A stretch of 64,000 nucleotides of DNA, from the NCBI RefSeq assembly GCF_017086465.1, contig NZ_CP070961.1, positions 806,001 through 870,000 on the forward strand, read 5' to 3'. This document shows positions 26,485 to 36,111 of the stretch, in pieces. Each line of letters starts with the position of its first letter. The first letter of the stretch is position 1. The stretch is from Nocardioides sp. zg-1228. GTDB lineage: Bacteria > Actinomycetota > Actinomycetes > Propionibacteriales > Nocardioidaceae. Made by a program: the position numbers and the translations under genes. The notes below the pieces were generated by a model, which did no database searches, had not been told where the DNA came from, and saw nothing but the letters and a program-made list of their open reading frames with translations.

Positions 26485-27504
26485 ATGAGGCGCGTGCTGA
26501 GTCCCACCGCCGGCGTCCGCGTCACGGACGTCGTGGTGCCCGACCACCTGCTGCTCGGCCCCGACGCGCACGGCGTCACGGCGTACGCCGGCGAGGTGGC
26601 CGCCGCCGCGCGGGCGCGGGTGGTGCGCGACGTCAGCGACCTCGCTCCGGGCTCGGCGGTGCACCTGCACCTGACCGACCGGCTCTTCGGTCCCGAGCCG
26701 GCCCGCGCGGCCGCCGCGGTGCGCCGGCTCGCGCAGCAGGTGAGCCTGACGGTGACGCTCCACGACGTCCCGCAGCCCACCGACGGGCCGGTCTTCGCGG
26801 CCCGCGCGGCGGCCTACGGGCAGATCGTGCGGGCCAGCCGCGCGTGGGCGACCAACTCGTGGCACGAGCACGCGCTCGTCGACCGCTGGAGCGCCGCCGG
26901 CGCCCGCGGCACCGTCATCCCGCTGCCGGTGCGCGCCGCGGCCCGCGGCGCGGGGGAGGGCCCGACGGTCGTGCCGGAGCCGGTGGTCGGCGTCTTCGGC
27001 TTCGTCTACCCCGGCAAGGGCCACCGCCAGGTGGTGCGGGCCGTGGCGGCGCTGCGCCGAGCCGGCACACCGGCCTCGGTGCGGGTGCTGGGCGACGCGG
27101 CGCCGGGCCACGCCGACGAGCTCGAGGTGCTGGTGCGCACGAGCCGTGCCCGCGGCGTCCCGGTCGAGGTCGCCGGGCGGGTGCCGGACGACGAGCTGGT
27201 CGACGCCCTGCGTGCGGTGGCGGTCGGGGTGACGGCGCACCGCAACGTGTCGGCCTCGGCGAGCCTCAACTCCTGGATCGCCGCGGGCCGGCGGCCCCTG
27301 GTCCGCGACGGGGCCTACGCCCGCGAGATGGCCGCGCTCCGCCCGGGCACGATCACCCTGTTCGACGACTCGACCCTCGTGCCGTGCCTCGACGCCGCCC
27401 TCCGCCACCCGACCTCGACGTGGACCGCACCCGGCCTCGACCTCGGCCCGCACCTCGCGGACACCGTCGCTGCCTACCGGGCGTGGTGGGCCTCGGTCCG
27501 ATGA
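26485..27504 (+). CDS. GT4-like glycosyltransferase
   Basis: The 339-residue protein resembles GT-B glycosyltransferases: the C-terminal half has VVGVFGFVYPGKGHRQVVRAVAAL, the typical donor-domain opening, and VAGRVPDDELVDALRAV. The usual Glu-X7-Glu nucleotide-sugar motif is not obvious. The substrate is unknown, but the adjoining GT2 gene overlaps by ATGA, so both enzymes probably act in one glycan pathway, possibly envelope polysaccharide synthesis. Confidence 0.78.
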   Translation: MRRVLSPTAGVRVTDVVVPDHLLLGPDAHGVTAYAGEVAAAARARVVRDVSDLAPGSAVHLHLTDRLFGPEPARAAAAVRRLAQQVSLTVTLHDVPQPTDGPVFAARAAAYGQIVRASRAWATNSWHEHALVDRWSAAGARGTVIPLPVRAAARGAGEGPTVVPEPVVGVFGFVYPGKGHRQVVRAVAALRRAGTPASVRVLGDAAPGHADELEVLVRTSRARGVPVEVAGRVPDDELVDALRAVAVGVTAHRNVSASASLNSWIAAGRRPLVRDGAYAREMAALRPGTITLFDDSTLVPCLDAALRHPTSTWTAPGLDLGPHLADTVAAYRAWWASVR

Positions 27505-28787
27505 CCGCGCCGCCCTTCGGCACCAGCGTGCCGGGCAACCGCTGGGACCTCGCGCCGGCCGGGGCGCCGCGGCGTCGGGTGTCGGTCGTGGTCACCCACT
27601 TCGAGCAGGAGCAGGCGCTCGCGCGCACGCTCGCGGCTCTGGGCCGGCAGTCCCGGCCGCCCGACGAGGTGGTGGTGGCCGACGACGGGTCAAGGCAGGC
27701 TCCCGTCGTCCCGCCCGGGGTGCGCCTGGTGCGCCAGCGGGACGACGGCTTCCGGGCCGCCGCCGCGCGCAACCTCGGCGTCGCGGCCACGACCGGCGAC
27801 GTGCTGGTGCTGCTCGACGCCGACACCACGCCCGAGCCGGGCTTCGTCGAGCGGATGGTGGCCCTCCCCGAGGCGCTGCCGGAGGCGCTGGTCGTGGGGC
27901 GTCGGCGGCACGCCGACCTGTCCGGCGTCGCGCCCGACGAGCCCGTCGAGGCGGCGGGTCCGCCCCGCGAGCTGCCGGAGCCGGCGTGGCTGCGCCGGGC
28001 GTACGCCTCGACGCGCGACCTGCTCGACGCCGACGCGAGCAGCCACCGCTTCGTGATCAGCGCCGTCCTGGCCTGCAGCCGGTGGTGGTGGGACGAGGTG
28101 GGCGGCTTCGACGAGACGTTCCGCACCTACGGAGGCGAGGACTGGGAGTTCGCCCACCGATCGTGGACCGCGGGCGGGCTGCTGGCCCACCGGGCCGACG
28201 CGGTGGCGTGGCACGACGGCCCCGACGCCGCCGCCCGTCCGCGCGACCCCGACGCCCACCTCGCCCAGACAGCGGCCGTGGCCGACCGGACGTCGGCCGT
28301 CGGCACGACGTGGCGCGGCCTGCTGCGCGGCCCGGCCGACCTCGTCGTGACCTGCGCGCCCGGCCTCGGCGCCACCGAGCTGCTCGTCACCGTCGACTCG
28401 CTGCTGGCGGCGCTCCCGCGTGCCGTCGTCCGCGTCGGCGCCGCGCACCGAGCCCTCGTGGGCGACGACCCGAGGGTCGTGGCTGCCGAGGACGACCTGC
28501 CGGCCACGGCCCGGCTGCACCTCGAGGTGCGCCGCGGCCTCCACGGGGACGCGGCGGCCTGGCCGGCCCTGATCGACGGCCTCGACGGGAGCACCGGGTC
28601 GCGCACGGTCGCGGATGGGTGCGTCGAGCTGCGCGACCTCCGGCTGCTGCGCCGGGCCGGCCGGTGGGGGCGGCCCGACCTGGCCCCGCCGGGACCCCCG
28701 CTCGCCACGTCGCTGCGGCCGTGGACGGGCGACGCGACGCTCGAGGCGTGGCTGGGCGGGTGGGCCGCCGCGTCGGACCCGGCCTAG
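27501..28787 (+). CDS. Glycosyltransferase family 2 protein
   Basis: The 428-residue protein has a GT-A fold: VSVVVTHFEQEQALARTLAAL at the start, the nucleotide-binding VVVADDGS, the DxD-like LDADTTPEPGF, and the galactosyltransferase-like C-terminal motif GGFDETFRTYGGEDWEFA. About 180 residues beyond the catalytic domain are unassigned. It is translationally coupled to the preceding glycosyltransferase by ATGA overlap. Confidence 0.87.
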   Translation: MTAPPFGTSVPGNRWDLAPAGAPRRRVSVVVTHFEQEQALARTLAALGRQSRPPDEVVVADDGSRQAPVVPPGVRLVRQRDDGFRAAAARNLGVAATTGDVLVLLDADTTPEPGFVERMVALPEALPEALVVGRRRHADLSGVAPDEPVEAAGPPRELPEPAWLRRAYASTRDLLDADASSHRFVISAVLACSRWWWDEVGGFDETFRTYGGEDWEFAHRSWTAGGLLAHRADAVAWHDGPDAAARPRDPDAHLAQTAAVADRTSAVGTTWRGLLRGPADLVVTCAPGLGATELLVTVDSLLAALPRAVVRVGAAHRALVGDDPRVVAAEDDLPATARLHLEVRRGLHGDAAAWPALIDGLDGSTGSRTVADGCVELRDLRLLRRAGRWGRPDLAPPGPPLATSLRPWTGDATLEAWLGGWAAASDPA

Positions 28788-28809
28788 GGACCGACGCGCC
28801 GGCTGCCGC

Positions 28810-30153
28810 TCAGCTCGTCGGCACTCCGCCCTCCGGCGGGCTGTCGTCGGCCTGGCCCGAGTCGTCGGTCGTGATCTCGGCGTCGCCGATGTCGGTCACC
28901 AGGACGTCGGTGACCGGCTCGCCCACGCCGGCCTTCAGCTCGACCAGGCGCATGCCGGCGATGCCCATGTGGCTGTCGGCGCCGTAGCGGAACGGCGCGA
29001 GCTGCGGGCCCTCCCACTCGGAGCCGCCCTCCTCGATCGCCGCCACCAGTCCGTCGCGGGTCAGGTCCTCGCCCGCCGCGTCGAGGGCCTGGACGAACGC
29101 GTAGGCCTGGGACATGCCGTAGATGCGGTAGTTGGTGAGCTCGCCCTTGCCCCCGTGCTCGTCCCAGACCTCCTGCCACAGCTGCACCCAGGGGTCGTCG
29201 GCGCTGTCGACCCCGGGGATGTACTCGGTCGTCATCACCCCGTCGAGGGCGCCGGAGTCGCCCGTGACGGCGCCCTCGGAGAACCGCTCGAGCAGCGAGC
29301 CGACGAGGGCCGGGTCGGAGCCGATGTTGGCGTAGAACCACTTCGGGGTGAACCCGGTCTTGAGCGCGACCAGCTGGCTCAGCGCCGTGTAGGAGGGCGT
29401 GTTGAAGGCGAGCACCAGGTCGACGTCCTCGGCCTGCAGGCCGGTGATCTGGGGGGCGACGTCGGTGTTGCCGGTGGTGTAGCGCTCGACCGCGACGATC
29501 TGGTCGTCGATGTAGCGCCGCACGCCCTTCTCCGCGTCCTCGCCGAGGTCGTCGTCCTGGAGGAACAGCCCGACCCGCGCGTCGGGCATGTTGTCGGCGA
29601 CCCACTGGCCGATGACCTTGCCCTCGGACTCGTAGTCGGGCTGCCAGCCGAAGGTCATCGGGCGTGCCTCGACGTCGTCGCCCCACTGGAGCGAGCCGGA
29701 GGACACCATCAGCTGCGGCACGCCCTCGTCGTTGAGGTAGTCGGCGACCGAGGCCTGCGTCGGGGTGCCCAGGGAGCCGACCGTGGCGAAGACCTCGTCC
29801 TGCAGGACCAGCTCGTTGGTCACGGTGCTGGTGTTGGTGGGGTTGTAGCCGTCGTCCTTGACGATGTACTCGATGGTCCTGCCGTGCACGCCGCCGGCCT
29901 CGTTGACGTAGTCGAAGTAGGCCTTCGCGCCGGTGGGGATCTCCGCATAGCCCGGCGCCGCCACGCCGGTCAGGGGGAAGGTCGCGCCGATCGTGACCGT
30001 GTCGTCGGTGACGCCGGGGTCGGCGGCGGCCCCGCCACCGCCCCCGTCCCCGTCGTCGGAGTCGTCGCGCCCGCCGGCGCCGCACGCCCCGAGGACGAGC
30101 GAGGTCGCCAGCGCGACGGCCAGGGGTCCTGCGACCCGGAAGTGTCTGCTCAT
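28810..30153 (-). CDS. Branched-chain amino acid-type ABC transporter substrate-binding lipoprotein
   Basis: The 447-residue protein has a lipoprotein signal with lipobox LGAC (Cys24), a Gly/Asp-rich linker and a periplasmic-binding-protein type I domain of the LivJ/AmiC group: TIGATFPLTGVAAPGY, NELVLQDEVFATVGSLGTPT. It captures the substrate for the permeases and ATPases encoded just upstream. The ATG at 30153 overlaps the stop of the LivM gene. The ligand may be branched-chain amino acids or an aromatic or alicyclic acid. Confidence 0.9.
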   Translation of the reverse strand: MSRHFRVAGPLAVALATSLVLGACGAGGRDDSDDGDGGGGGAAADPGVTDDTVTIGATFPLTGVAAPGYAEIPTGAKAYFDYVNEAGGVHGRTIEYIVKDDGYNPTNTSTVTNELVLQDEVFATVGSLGTPTQASVADYLNDEGVPQLMVSSGSLQWGDDVEARPMTFGWQPDYESEGKVIGQWVADNMPDARVGLFLQDDDLGEDAEKGVRRYIDDQIVAVERYTTGNTDVAPQITGLQAEDVDLVLAFNTPSYTALSQLVALKTGFTPKWFYANIGSDPALVGSLLERFSEGAVTGDSGALDGVMTTEYIPGVDSADDPWVQLWQEVWDEHGGKGELTNYRIYGMSQAYAFVQALDAAGEDLTRDGLVAAIEEGGSEWEGPQLAPFRYGADSHMGIAGMRLVELKAGVGEPVTDVLVTDIGDAEITTDDSGQADDSPPEGGVPTS

Positions 30154-31223
30154 GCTGATGTTCCCTTCGATGAGGTGGTGCGATGGGTGCTGCGTCGACG
30201 CGCGAGGGCGCCGCGGAGGGAGCCGACGATCCCGGCGGGGGCGAGGAGGATGACCGCCACCGTGACCAGCCCGTAGACCAGTGGGGCCAGCTCGGCCGCG
30301 CGGATGTCGTCGAGCCCGGCGCCGCGGCCGAGGTCGGTGACGATGCCGGGCAGGAAGGTGAGGAGCCCGGCCCCGAGCAGCGCCCCGGTCAGGCTGCCGA
30401 GGCCGCCCAGCACGATCGCCGCGAGCAGGGTGAGGCTCAGGGTCAGGGTGAACGCGCTCGGGGCGGCGAGCTTGACGGTGAAGGCCACGATGGCGCCGGC
30501 GGCCCCCGCCGCGGCCGCACTGACCATGAACGCCGAGACCCGCGCACGCCCGAGGTCGATGCCGGCCAGCTCGGCGGCGACCTCCGCGTCGCGCACGGCC
30601 CGCCACCGGCGCCCGGTGCGCCCGGCGCCGAGATTGGCCAGGAGCAGGTAGACCACGATCAGCGTCAGCCACCCGACGTACGCCGTGAAGCGCGAGCGGG
30701 TGAGCTCCTGACCGGTGACGAAGAACGCGACGTCGAGCACCCACACCGGGATCTCGGGCATCACCACGCGCAGGCCCTGCTCGCCGCCGAGGGTCTGCTT
30801 GAAGTAGAGCGCGATGCCCGGGACGGCGACCGCGAGCGCCAGGGTGGCCCCGGCGAGGTAGGGCCCGTGCAGGCGCGCGGCGGCCAGCCCGACCACGGTG
30901 CCGACGGCCAGCGTGGTCAGCACGGCGGCCACGACGACGACGCTCAGCGGCATCCCCGAGTCGCGCTCGGGCAGCAGCAGGGCGGCGGTGTAGGCGCCGA
31001 CCGCCATCAGCGCTCCGTGCCCCAGCGAGAGCTGTCCGTTGGTGCCGGTCAGCACCGTCAGCCCGCCGGCCGCGATGCCGAGGTAGGCCATGGCCGCGAG
31101 CTGGGTGTTGCGGTAGTCAGAGACGCTCTCGAGGACCACCACCAGCACCACGAGCGCAGCCAGCGTGAGCACGAGGTGGCGGCCGAGGGTGGAGCCCCAG
31201 ATCGCCGCAGCCCGGGCGCGCAT
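30150..31223 (-). CDS. LivM-type ABC transporter permease
   Basis: The 357-residue protein has about nine hydrophobic segments and the typical LivM region GQLSLGHGALMAVGAY near residue 65 and LGGLGSLTGALLGAG near residue 265. It forms the importer channel with LivH. It overlaps both neighbours by ATGA. Confidence 0.92.
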   Translation of the reverse strand: MRARAAAIWGSTLGRHLVLTLAALVVLVVVLESVSDYRNTQLAAMAYLGIAAGGLTVLTGTNGQLSLGHGALMAVGAYTAALLLPERDSGMPLSVVVVAAVLTTLAVGTVVGLAAARLHGPYLAGATLALAVAVPGIALYFKQTLGGEQGLRVVMPEIPVWVLDVAFFVTGQELTRSRFTAYVGWLTLIVVYLLLANLGAGRTGRRWRAVRDAEVAAELAGIDLGRARVSAFMVSAAAAGAAGAIVAFTVKLAAPSAFTLTLSLTLLAAIVLGGLGSLTGALLGAGLLTFLPGIVTDLGRGAGLDDIRAAELAPLVYGLVTVAVILLAPAGIVGSLRGALARRRSTHRTTSSKGTSA

Positions 31224-32101
31224 CAGACCCGACGCTCCGGGGCCTGGGCGAACAGGCCGCCGGGTCGCAGCGTCAGCACCAGCATGAGGATCGCCAGCGC
31301 CGCCAGGGGCACGAGCTGCGAGCCGACGTAGCCGCTGACGAAGCTGAGCGACACGCCCAGCACCAGCCCGCCGACCACCGCCCCGAGCGCACTGTCGAGC
31401 CCGCCCAGGACGGCCGCGACGAAGCCGAACACCACGACCGAGTCCATGTAGGCGGGGTGGACCAGGCTGCCGCCGGCGATCAGGAGGCCGGCGAGCGAGC
31501 CGACCACCGCCGCGAGGGCCCAGCCGAGGGTGAGCATGTGCCCGACCCGGACCCCGAGCAGCCGCGCCACCTCCTGGTCGAGGGCGGCGGCGCGCATCCG
31601 CAGTCCGACGTCGGTGAACCGGAAGAGGGCGACGAGCGCGACCAGGACGACCCCGACCGAGACGATCGTGAAGACGCCGAACCCGTTGAGCGCGATGGTC
31701 GTCCCGCCGACCTCGAATCCCCGCAGCCCGAACGGCGCCGGGAACGACCGGTAGCGGTTGCCGAAGACGACGGCCGCCAGGGCGTGCAGCACGATGAACA
31801 GGCCGAGGGTCAGGATGACCGCGTTGATCTCGGGTCCCCCCTCCGCCGGGCGGATCACCACCCGCTCGAGCACCGCGCCCAGGACCAGGCCCGACAGCAG
31901 CGCAGCCGCGAACCCCAGCCAGTAGCTGTGGCCCGCGTCGATGACCACGAGGGCCACGAAGGTGGTCACCATCGCCATCGGCGCCTGGGCGAAGTTGACG
32001 ACGCGGGTGGAGCGCCAGATCAGCACGAGCGCCAGGGCGAAGGCCGCGTAGACCATGCCCAGCGTCAGGCCGGTCAGTGCGGTGTTGACGAGCTGCAGCA
32101 C
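31223..32101 (-). CDS. LivH-type ABC transporter permease
   Basis: The 292-residue protein has about eight hydrophobic segments and the LivH pattern LTLGMVYAAFALALVLIWRSTRVVNFAQ at the start (with the conserved VNFAQ) and LGGLDSALGAVVGGLVLG near the C-terminus. It pairs with LivM. It begins 12 bp after the LivF stop. Confidence 0.92.
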   Translation of the reverse strand: MLQLVNTALTGLTLGMVYAAFALALVLIWRSTRVVNFAQAPMAMVTTFVALVVIDAGHSYWLGFAAALLSGLVLGAVLERVVIRPAEGGPEINAVILTLGLFIVLHALAAVVFGNRYRSFPAPFGLRGFEVGGTTIALNGFGVFTIVSVGVVLVALVALFRFTDVGLRMRAAALDQEVARLLGVRVGHMLTLGWALAAVVGSLAGLLIAGGSLVHPAYMDSVVVFGFVAAVLGGLDSALGAVVGGLVLGVSLSFVSGYVGSQLVPLAALAILMLVLTLRPGGLFAQAPERRV

Positions 32102-32113
32102 AGGGTCTCCTGG

Positions 32114-32817
<704 letters not shown>

Positions 32818-32818
<1 letters not shown>

Positions 32819-33579
32819 CAGCCGACCTCCTCCCCGAGGTAGGCCGCGAGGACGGCCGGGTCCTCGCGCACCTGCTCGGGCGTCCCCTGGGCGATGACCC
32901 GGCCGAAGTCCAGCACCGTGATGCGGGTGCAGACCTGCATCACCAGGTCCATGTGGTGCTCGACGAGCAGCACGGAGGTCGTCCCCGCGAGCGTGGTCAC
33001 CAGCTCGCCGAGCTCGTCCATCTCGGCCGCCGACAACCCGCTCGCCGGCTCGTCGAGGAGCAGCACCTCGGGGGCGGCGACGAGCGCGCGGGCGAGGGCG
33101 ACACGCTTGCGGACGGGGTAGGGCAGGCTCGGCGGGTAGCGATCGGCGTACGCCGCGACACCGAGGTCGTCGAGCGTCGCGCGGGAGCGCTCGCGCAGCG
33201 CCCGTTCGTCGCGACCGGCCCTCGGAAGCGCGAGCAGCGAGCCGAGGAAGCCGGAGCGGGCGTGGTGGTCGGCCCCGACCATGACGTTGTCCAGCACCGT
33301 CATCCGGTCGAAGAGGCCGAGCCCCTGCAGGGTGCGGGCCATCCCGAGCCCCGGGAGGTCGCGGGGGCGCAGCCGGTCGATCCGCTCGCCGCGCCGGACC
33401 ACCTCGCCGCTGTCGGGTTGCACGAATCCGCACGCCACGTTGAACAGCGTCGTCTTGCCGGCTCCGTTGGGTCCGATCACGCCGTGCACCTCGCGCGCCC
33501 CGACCGCGAGGCTGACGTCGCGGAGCGCGGTGAGCCCGCCGAAGGTGACGGTGACGTCGTTCAGCTGGAGCTCGTCCAC
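32818..33579 (-). CDS. LivG-type ABC transporter ATP-binding protein
   Basis: The 253-residue ATPase has GPNGAGKTT, LLLDEPASGLSAAE and the LivG C-terminus ITVLDFGRVIAQGTPEQV. The ABC signature that is usually LSYGQQRR reads LPYPVRKRV here, a divergence that may alter ATPase coupling. It opens the five-gene importer operon (livG-F-H-M-binding protein) transcribed away from the PucR gene. The start is GTG, with AAGGG upstream. Confidence 0.9.
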
Positions 33580-33728
33580 GTGTGGCTCGACCCTTCCCGG
33601 TCCGGGACATGACGTAGACCACTGTCACCAGATCGGGCTGCGAGCACATTGGGCGGGCAGCACAGAACCGGAGGCCAATTCGGCCCCAGCGGTGGCGATC
33701 TGTGTGCGCCGGGTGCCACGGTGGGGCC
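33580..33728. promoter_or_regulatory. Divergent livG-pucR regulatory region
   Basis: This 149-bp region separates the importer operon from its likely regulator. It contains ATTGG (33648-33652) and CCAAT (33675-33679) as an inverted pair with 22 bp between, and the inner palindrome GGCCAATTCGGCC. A binding site for the PucR protein here is plausible but unproven. Confidence 0.4.
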
Positions 33729-34928
33729 GTGGACACACGGGTGAGCGACGAGCCGGCTGCGGCCTCCGAGCGGGTCGAGCGCGCCTGGCGCTCGATCCTG
33801 CACCGCTCCGACGAGGTGGCCGACGTGATCTCGGCGCGGCTGCTGGCCCGTGACATCGACACCTACGCCGAGATGAACGCGCACCTGCCCGACGACATCC
33901 GGCAGTCCTGCCGCGAGCACATCCGGCGCGGCCTGCAGGTGCTGTCGGGGATCGACTCGGCCAAGGCCTCGGCCGTCGAGCTGTGGCGCGAGACGGGACG
34001 GCGCCGGGCTCGCCAGGGCGTCCCGCTCGAGCTGGTCCTCAACGCCTACACGATGGGGGCGCGGGTGCTCTGGGAGGCGCTCGCCGAGGCCGCCGGACGC
34101 TCGGGTGCGGCCGACGTGCCCGACACCGACCTCCTCGTGGCGGCGCGGGCGGTCTGGTCCAACCTCGACGTGCAGAGCGCGGTCCTGATCGAGGCCTACC
34201 ACCGCGAGCGCGACCGCGTGCACCGCCGCGACCAGCAGCGCCAGCAGACGGTGATGGACGGGCTGGCCGACGGTCGCGGAGGCGACCCCACCTTCGCCGA
34301 GACCGCCCGCGCCGCGCTGGGGCTCGACGCCCACGACGCGGTCGCCTGCGTGGTGGTCATCGCGGACCAGGGCGACGGCGACCCGGTCGGCCGGCTCGAC
34401 GACCAGCTGCAGCGCCACGGCATCACCGCCCACTGGCACGTGCGCTCGGGCGCGGCCTACGGGCTGCTGTCGGGCCGGCTGCCGGACGAGCCCGGCCTCG
34501 TCCGGATCATCGAGCCCGCCGGCGAGGGGCGGATCGCCGTCGCGTCGAGCAACGGCGTCCACGGCTTCGGCACCGCGTTCCGCCTGGCGATGCGCTCGGC
34601 GCGCACCGTACCGGCCGGGGGTGGGGTCGTCGGCGTCAGCGACCGGCTGCCGGAGGTGCTCCTCGCGGGCGACTCGTGCGTGACGCCGCTGCTGATCGTC
34701 GAGGCGTTCGGCGCCCTGCTCGACCACCCGCAGGTCGACACGCTGCTCGAGACGCTGCGCTCGCTCCTCGCCCACGACGGCTCACCCACGCACGCCGCCG
34801 AGGAGCTCTACTGCCACCGCAACACCGTCATGTACCGGATCAAGCAGATCGAGCGACTGACCGGACGCGACCTCACCGACCCGCGCGACAAGATGCTGCT
34901 GTGGCTGGCGCTGACGGCGCGGTCCTGA
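33729..34928 (+). CDS. PucR-family transcriptional regulator
   Basis: The 399-residue protein ends with the PucR helix-turn-helix: AAEELYCHRNTVMYRIKQIERLTGRDL (about residues 356-385). The N-terminal part is helical and the middle domain resembles the GGDEF-like/CdaR sensor fold. PucR/CdaR regulators activate or repress catabolic and uptake genes in response to their substrates. Its location between the livGFHM operon and acyl-CoA dehydrogenases suggests it controls both. The start GTG is inferred from context. Confidence 0.85.
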   Translation: MDTRVSDEPAAASERVERAWRSILHRSDEVADVISARLLARDIDTYAEMNAHLPDDIRQSCREHIRRGLQVLSGIDSAKASAVELWRETGRRRARQGVPLELVLNAYTMGARVLWEALAEAAGRSGAADVPDTDLLVAARAVWSNLDVQSAVLIEAYHRERDRVHRRDQQRQQTVMDGLADGRGGDPTFAETARAALGLDAHDAVACVVVIADQGDGDPVGRLDDQLQRHGITAHWHVRSGAAYGLLSGRLPDEPGLVRIIEPAGEGRIAVASSNGVHGFGTAFRLAMRSARTVPAGGGVVGVSDRLPEVLLAGDSCVTPLLIVEAFGALLDHPQVDTLLETLRSLLAHDGSPTHAAEELYCHRNTVMYRIKQIERLTGRDLTDPRDKMLLWLALTARS

Positions 34929-34947
34929 CCGGCCGGGACCGTGCCAC

Positions 34948-36096
34948 CTAGAACGCGCTGATGCCCGTCTCCGCCCGCCCGATCAGGAGCTTCTGGATCT
35001 GCGAGGTGCCCTCGTAGAGGGTCATCACCCGCGCGTCGCGGAGGTACTTCGCGACCGGGAAGTCGTCGACGTATCCCGCGCCGCCGTGCACCTGGATCGC
35101 GTCGTTGGCGGCGCGGACGGCCGCCTCGGAGGCGAAGAGCTTGGCCTTGGAGGCGGCGACGCCGTAGGGCTCGCCGCGGTCGATGAGGTCGGCGCACCGC
35201 CAGGCCAGCAGTCGCGCGGCGTCGGCGTCGAGGGAGATGCCGGCGATCAGGTCCTGCACGAGCTGGAACGACGCGATCGGCTTGCCGAACTGGGTGCGCT
35301 GCGTCGCGTAGGCCACCGAGGCCTCCAGGCAGCCCTGGACGATGCCGACGCACCCGGACGCGACGGCGAGCCGGCCCTTGTCGAGGGTGCCCATCGCGAT
35401 CCTGAAGCCCTGCCCGACCTCGCCGAGACGGGCGGAGTCGGGCACGCGCACGCCGTCGAGGAACAGCTCGGCGGTCGCCTGCCCGCGCAGCCCGAGCTTG
35501 CCCGTCACCTCGCGTGCGGTGAAGCCGGGGGAGTCGGTCGGGACGAGGAACGCCGTCACGCCCCGCGGGCCGTCGTCGCTGGTGCGCGCGAAGACGAGGG
35601 CGACGTCGGCCCAGGTGCCGTTGGTGATGAAGAGCTTCTGACCGTCGAGCACCCAGTCGGAGCCGTCGCGCACGGCCCGCGAGGTCAGGTTGCCGGCGTC
35701 GGAGCCGGTGCCCGGCTCGGTCAGCCCGAAGCACCCCAGCGCGGTGGCTGAGGCGAGGCGCGGCAGCCACTCCTGCTTCTGCTCCTCGGTGCCGTGGAAC
35801 AGGATCGACTTGCCGACCAGGCCGCTGCTGACCGAGACGATGCCGCGCAGCGCGGAGTCGGCCCGGCCGAGCTCCTCCATGGCGAGGGAGTAGGTGACGT
35901 AGTCGCCGCCGACCCCGCCGTACTCCTCGGGGATGGTGAGGCCGAAGAAGCCGAGCTCGGCCATCCGCGGCACGATCGCGAGGTCGACCGACTCGTCGCG
36001 GTCCCACTGCATCCGGTGCGGGACCGCCTCGCGCTCGAGGAAGTCGCGCGCGAGGGCGCGGAACGCCTGCTGCTCCTCGGTGAGGGAGAGGTCCAC
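34948..36096 (-). CDS. Acyl-CoA dehydrogenase
   Basis: The 382-residue flavoenzyme has the FAD-binding signatures GCFGLTEPGTGSDAGNL and QKLFITNGTWAD and a catalytic Glu362 in TLYEGTSQIQ near the C-terminus. It dehydrogenates acyl-CoA at the alpha-beta carbons and passes electrons to electron-transferring flavoprotein. It is the last of three acyl-CoA dehydrogenase genes in a row. The start is GTG at 36096. Confidence 0.93.
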   Translation of the reverse strand: MDLSLTEEQQAFRALARDFLEREAVPHRMQWDRDESVDLAIVPRMAELGFFGLTIPEEYGGVGGDYVTYSLAMEELGRADSALRGIVSVSSGLVGKSILFHGTEEQKQEWLPRLASATALGCFGLTEPGTGSDAGNLTSRAVRDGSDWVLDGQKLFITNGTWADVALVFARTSDDGPRGVTAFLVPTDSPGFTAREVTGKLGLRGQATAELFLDGVRVPDSARLGEVGQGFRIAMGTLDKGRLAVASGCVGIVQGCLEASVAYATQRTQFGKPIASFQLVQDLIAGISLDADAARLLAWRCADLIDRGEPYGVAASKAKLFASEAAVRAANDAIQVHGGAGYVDDFPVAKYLRDARVMTLYEGTSQIQKLLIGRAETGISAF

Positions 36097-36111
36097 GTCA
36101 GCCGACCCGCC

